Shown piece by piece: positions 6,908 through 8,086 of a stretch of 8,086 bases of DNA (the stretch's first letter is position 1; every line of letters starts with the position of its first letter). Position numbers and translations under genes: made by a program. The DNA comes from Clostridium sp. (GTDB taxonomy: Bacteria > Bacillota > Clostridia > Lachnospirales > Lachnospiraceae). Where the stretch lies: positions 1 to 8,086 of the forward strand of contig JAMPFS010000086.1 of the NCBI GenBank assembly GCA_023664325.1, read 5' to 3'. The notes below the pieces were generated by a model, which saw only the letters and a list, made by a program, of their open reading frames with translations, ran no database searches and was not told where the DNA came from.

Positions 6908-7585
6908 CTATTGAATTTCTACTTTATATTCATTATCAATCTGTTCTACCCACGGCGTTACAAGTGCCTCGACTACCGCAACCGCATTTTCCCTTGCCAG
7001 TTGCAAGAGTTCTTTTTCCTGGTCTGTCCGTTCAGCCAAGTCCTTTTTGCACAACTCAAATGCTTCCTGATATACATTTTCTGTTTCACTTTTCTTATCT
7101 TTAAAGATGTATTCCAATGTGCCGGGTGAAACGGTCTTCTCTGTAAACGCAACCTCAGGAATGGTAATGTGGATTACTTTTTCCTCTTCCTGAATGTCAT
7201 ATTTTATTTTGCCAAAGTCAATGCCGGCTTTTACATTTCCCTCATAGGCAACATAATATTTTACGGTGATGCCGTCTTCATCATATGCCGTTGCAATGGC
7301 ATTGTAGGTATAATCTGCGGTTGATAATTCACTGAGGGCAAAGACTTTTTCTAATGTCGCTGTGCTGATGGTGGAAACTTTTCCTTCCTCGCCTTCGATA
7401 AGACCGGTCGTGAGACTTGGGGTATGTGGAGAGTTATGTTGGCATTTTATCAATAGCAGGAGTATCATTATCACTAATATTAAAAATATTATGAGATTAA
7501 CAGTAAAGTACGATTTTTTAGCTTTTGGTTTTTTCACTTTACACTCTTTCTTATCAGCATATTTATCATCATTTTCTAAGCTCAT
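6908..7585 (-). CDS. DUF4230 family protein with N-terminal membrane anchor (225 aa)
   Basis: A lysine-rich cytoplasmic start (KKECKVKKPKAKK, 12-24) is followed by one membrane helix at about 29-47 and an extracytoplasmic DUF4230 core: LATL-like STADYTYNAIATAY, VKYYVAYEGNVKAGIDFGKI and EKVIHITIPEVAF, then a long helical tail. The pattern Y-x-G-x-x-K-x-GID-x-x-K followed by V-x-ITIP is shared with the downstream lipoprotein, which shows that the two are paralogues. ATG 7585 is preferred: AGGGAG lies 7 bases before it (minus strand, around 7594-7599), whereas the upstream in-frame ATG at 7612 has no SD. It is the first gene of a two-gene operon. The function is unknown; two paralogues anchored in different ways (helix and lipid) could form a surface complex. 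Confidence 0.87.
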   Translation of the reverse strand: MSLENDDKYADKKECKVKKPKAKKSYFTVNLIIFLILVIMILLLLIKCQHNSPHTPSLTTGLIEGEEGKVSTISTATLEKVFALSELSTADYTYNAIATAYDEDGITVKYYVAYEGNVKAGIDFGKIKYDIQEEEKVIHITIPEVAFTEKTVSPGTLEYIFKDKKSETENVYQEAFELCKKDLAERTDQEKELLQLARENAVAVVEALVTPWVEQIDNEYKVEIQ

Positions 7586-7615
7586 TACATTTCTCCCTGA
7601 TATTTTGTTCATTCA

Positions 7616-7643
7616 TTGCGAAATTTAAGTTTTTGCGAACTTT
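7616..7643. repeat. Direct repeat TTGCGAA(A/C)TTT upstream of the DUF4230 operon
   Basis: TTGCGAAATTT (7616-7626) and TTGCGAACTTT (7633-7643) are 11-base direct repeats spaced 17 bases start to start. The heptamer GTTCATT also occurs twice, at 7608-7614 and 7645-7651. They lie 30-65 bases before the operon's start codon, where its promoter is expected, though I find no convincing -35/-10 pair on the minus strand here. A repeated regulator-binding site is possible. Confidence 0.3.
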
Positions 7644-7705
7644 CGTTCATTTTGTAAGCAACATGTAAGAAGTCCGGTTATCTCAAAATTTGAACACATT
7701 GAATC

Positions 7706-7734
7706 TTTACAAATCCACCTGATAGTGTTATAGT
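7706..7734 (+). promoter_or_regulatory. Extended -10 promoter of the antitoxin RNA
   Basis: TTTACA (7706-7711), a 17-base spacer and TATAGT (7729-7734) preceded by TGT (7726-7728) make a strong extended -10 promoter. The expected start is near 7741. No protein start with an SD follows, which fits a non-coding transcript. Confidence 0.75.
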
Positions 7735-7740
7735 ATCTGT

Positions 7741-7830
7741 AAAAGGAACAACCGCCCACAAAGTGGTTGACCTCCAGTAGCAGTAAAGCCTACCTTCACC
7801 GGGCAAGTGACAAGGTAGGCTTATTTATTT
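7741..7830 (+). ncRNA. Antisense antitoxin RNA of a type I toxin-antitoxin system
   Basis: About 90 bases run from the predicted start to the end of the terminator. The RNA contains a small hairpin CCAC-AAA-GTGG (7756-7766), then ACCTCC (7770-7775), then the long terminator stem. It runs convergently to the 31-residue toxin gene and is complementary to whatever part of the toxin mRNA passes 7830 to 7741, the arrangement known for TxpA/RatA, Fst/RNAII and Lpt/RNAII. ACCTCC is also complementary to GGAGGT of the toxin SD, so a second contact at the ribosome site is possible. No part of it codes for a credible protein. The call rests on position, promoter, terminator and the neighbouring toxin. 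Confidence 0.72.
7786..7830 (+). terminator. Intrinsic terminator of the antitoxin RNA, possibly shared by the toxin mRNA
   Basis: AAGCCTACCTT (7786-7796) pairs perfectly with AAGGTAGGCTT (7812-7822). An inner TCAC (7796-7799) and GTGA (7807-7810) can extend it, leaving a CGGGCAA loop. TTATTTATTTT follows on the + strand. On the minus strand the stem is followed only by CTTTACTG, so termination of the toxin mRNA here would be weaker. The toxin stop codon is 2 bases from the stem. Confidence 0.88.
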
Positions 7831-7920
7831 TCGCTTGTTGTTCCTATCTATATAGGCAAGCAGCGCAACAAGAAACGTTCCGAAGAGAATTAACAACACC
7901 AAAACTTCGTATGTACTCAT
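7825..7920 (-). CDS. Putative holin-like type I toxin (31 aa)
   Basis: The peptide begins MSTYEVLVLLILFGTFLVAL, continues LAYIDRNNKRK and stops at TAA (7827-7825). It has the hallmark of the small holin-like toxin family (Hol_Tox, relatives of TxpA and Lpt): a short MSTYE-type start, one membrane helix of about 18-19 residues (6-24) and a positively charged tail. Such peptides insert in the inner membrane and damage it when not silenced by an antisense RNA. ATG 7920 has a very strong SD, GGGGAGGTGG (7935-7926), 8 bases away measured from GGAGG. A dedicated promoter lies at 7990-8018, and the convergent RNA at 7741-7830 is the expected antitoxin. The ATG overlaps, as ATGA, the stop of a minus-strand frame entering from the right edge. 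Confidence 0.85.
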   Translation of the reverse strand: MSTYEVLVLLILFGTFLVALLAYIDRNNKRK

Positions 7921-8086
7921 ATGCACCACCTCCCCTCTTTTTCAAGTTTAGGGAGATTACCACCTTGTAACACGATTGTTCCATATGTTATTGTAACATG
8001 TTCTTTAGGTTCTGACAACTCATATAATGTTCCTTGAGTTTCCGCAAATTGCAATGTAAAAGTGAGTAAACCTTCCCGCAGTGCTA
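7917..8086 (-). CDS. Possible C-terminal end of an unrecognised gene entering from the right edge
   Basis: One minus-strand frame is open from the window edge to TGA (7919-7917), 55 codons. It reads like a protein: it begins ALREGLLTFTLQFAETQG and later has a beta-strand-like HVTITYGTIVLQGG and a charged end KLEKEGRWCI. Its stop overlaps the toxin start (ATGA) and its last codons contain the toxin SD. I do not recognise a family. Two readings are possible: a real upstream gene with the toxin promoter inside its 3' end, or a chance open frame over the toxin leader. Codon choice looks ordinary for the window, which mildly favours a real gene. Confidence 0.45.
   Translation of the reverse strand, partial: ALREGLLTFTLQFAETQGTLYELSEPKEHVTITYGTIVLQGGNLPKLEKEGRWCI
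7926..7955 (-). promoter_or_regulatory. SD of the toxin with a possible masking stem
   Basis: In the toxin mRNA, CTCCC (from 7955-7951) can pair with GGGAG (7934-7930) inside the SD GGGGAGGTGG; a bulged sixth pair extends it. The sequence between (AAACTTGAAAAAGA region) forms the loop. AGGTGGT also occurs twice in the leader (7965-7959 and 7931-7925). Masking of the SD in the full-length mRNA is usual for type I toxins; here it is predicted by eye. Confidence 0.45.
7990..8018 (-). promoter_or_regulatory. Extended -10 promoter of the toxin mRNA
   Basis: On the minus strand TTGTCA (8018-8013) and TACAAT (7995-7990) are separated by exactly 17 bases, and TGT directly precedes the -10. The start would be near 7983, giving a leader of about 63 bases before ATG 7920 and a message beginning close to GGAACAA. 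It lies inside the open frame 7917-8086, so it could be a chance match, but both elements and the spacing are good. Confidence 0.65.

Larger units (their letters stand above)
7744..7982. repeat. Three copies of GGAACAA around the toxin locus, two of them forming a 9-bp inverted repeat
   Basis: AGGAACAAC stands on the + strand at 7744-7752, at the start of the antitoxin RNA. Its perfect complement GTTGTTCCT is at 7837-7845, in the toxin's last codons (R-N-N). TTGTTCC appears again at 7976-7982, the predicted first bases of the toxin mRNA. Both RNAs would therefore begin near GGAACAA. A toxin mRNA reaching past 7745 would end in GUUGUUCC and could pair with its own 5' end. Confidence 0.6.

Noticed and set aside
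7586..7612. Upstream ATG at 7612 for the first DUF4230 gene
   Set aside because: No SD precedes it, while the ATG at 7585 has AGGGAG at good spacing.
7767..7970. 67-codon + strand frame across the antitoxin and opposite the toxin
   Set aside because: No SD, mixed composition, and it crosses the strong terminator at 7786-7830. It is antisense to the toxin.
1..8086. tRNA or rRNA genes, CRISPR arrays, transposase genes or insertion sequence ends
   Set aside because: Reading both strands showed no cloverleaf, no regularly spaced repeats and no transposase or integrase motifs.

Overview
The window looks like chromosomal DNA of an anaerobic Clostridia species, most likely a gut Lachnospiraceae. 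This rests on the style of the hybrid histidine kinase (SHDIRTPMNAIVG H-box, periplasmic-type solute-binding domains), the DUF4143 ATPase, paired DUF4230 proteins, a tiny holin-like toxin, strong AGGAGG-type ribosome binding sites and extended -10 promoters. No species can be named from the sequence alone.

Layout. 1-258 (+) is the C-terminal end of a membrane protein, probably an ABC-2 type permease, closed by a strong intrinsic terminator (288-312). 313-574 is an AT-rich stretch with an extended -10 promoter and a possible leader ORF. 575-922 (+) encodes a small acidic protein of unknown function, and 1040-2245 (+) an AAA+ ATPase of the DUF4143 family with its own near-consensus promoter. 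Converging on it is a 985-residue membrane hybrid sensor kinase (2283-5240, -): signal peptide, two solute-binding domains, one membrane helix, HisKA, HATPase and two receiver domains. A 369-base divergent region (5241-5609) follows, with promoters for both sides and a long structured leader in front of a membrane-anchored XRE regulator (5610-6185, +). That gene converges, across a perfect 14-bp inverted repeat, on a two-gene minus-strand operon of DUF4230 paralogues: a type II membrane protein (6908-7585) and a lipoprotein (6227-6895).

The right end (7706-8018) is the most interesting part: a compact type I toxin-antitoxin locus. A 31-residue holin-like toxin (7825-7920, -) has its own extended -10 promoter and an SD that can be masked. 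It faces a convergent antisense RNA (about 7741-7830, +) with its own extended -10 promoter and a strong hairpin terminator. Both RNAs are predicted to start with GGAACAA, and the full-length toxin mRNA could close 5' end to 3' end. The upstream part of the toxin transcript also reads as the 3' end of another minus-strand gene (55 codons, leaving the window), whose stop overlaps the toxin start as ATGA.

Apart from the DUF4230 operon, the genes appear to be independently transcribed accessory or signalling modules rather than one pathway. Function calls for the kinase, ATPase, regulator, DUF4230 pair and toxin come from recognisable motifs. The 115-residue protein and the right-edge fragment are not recognised.
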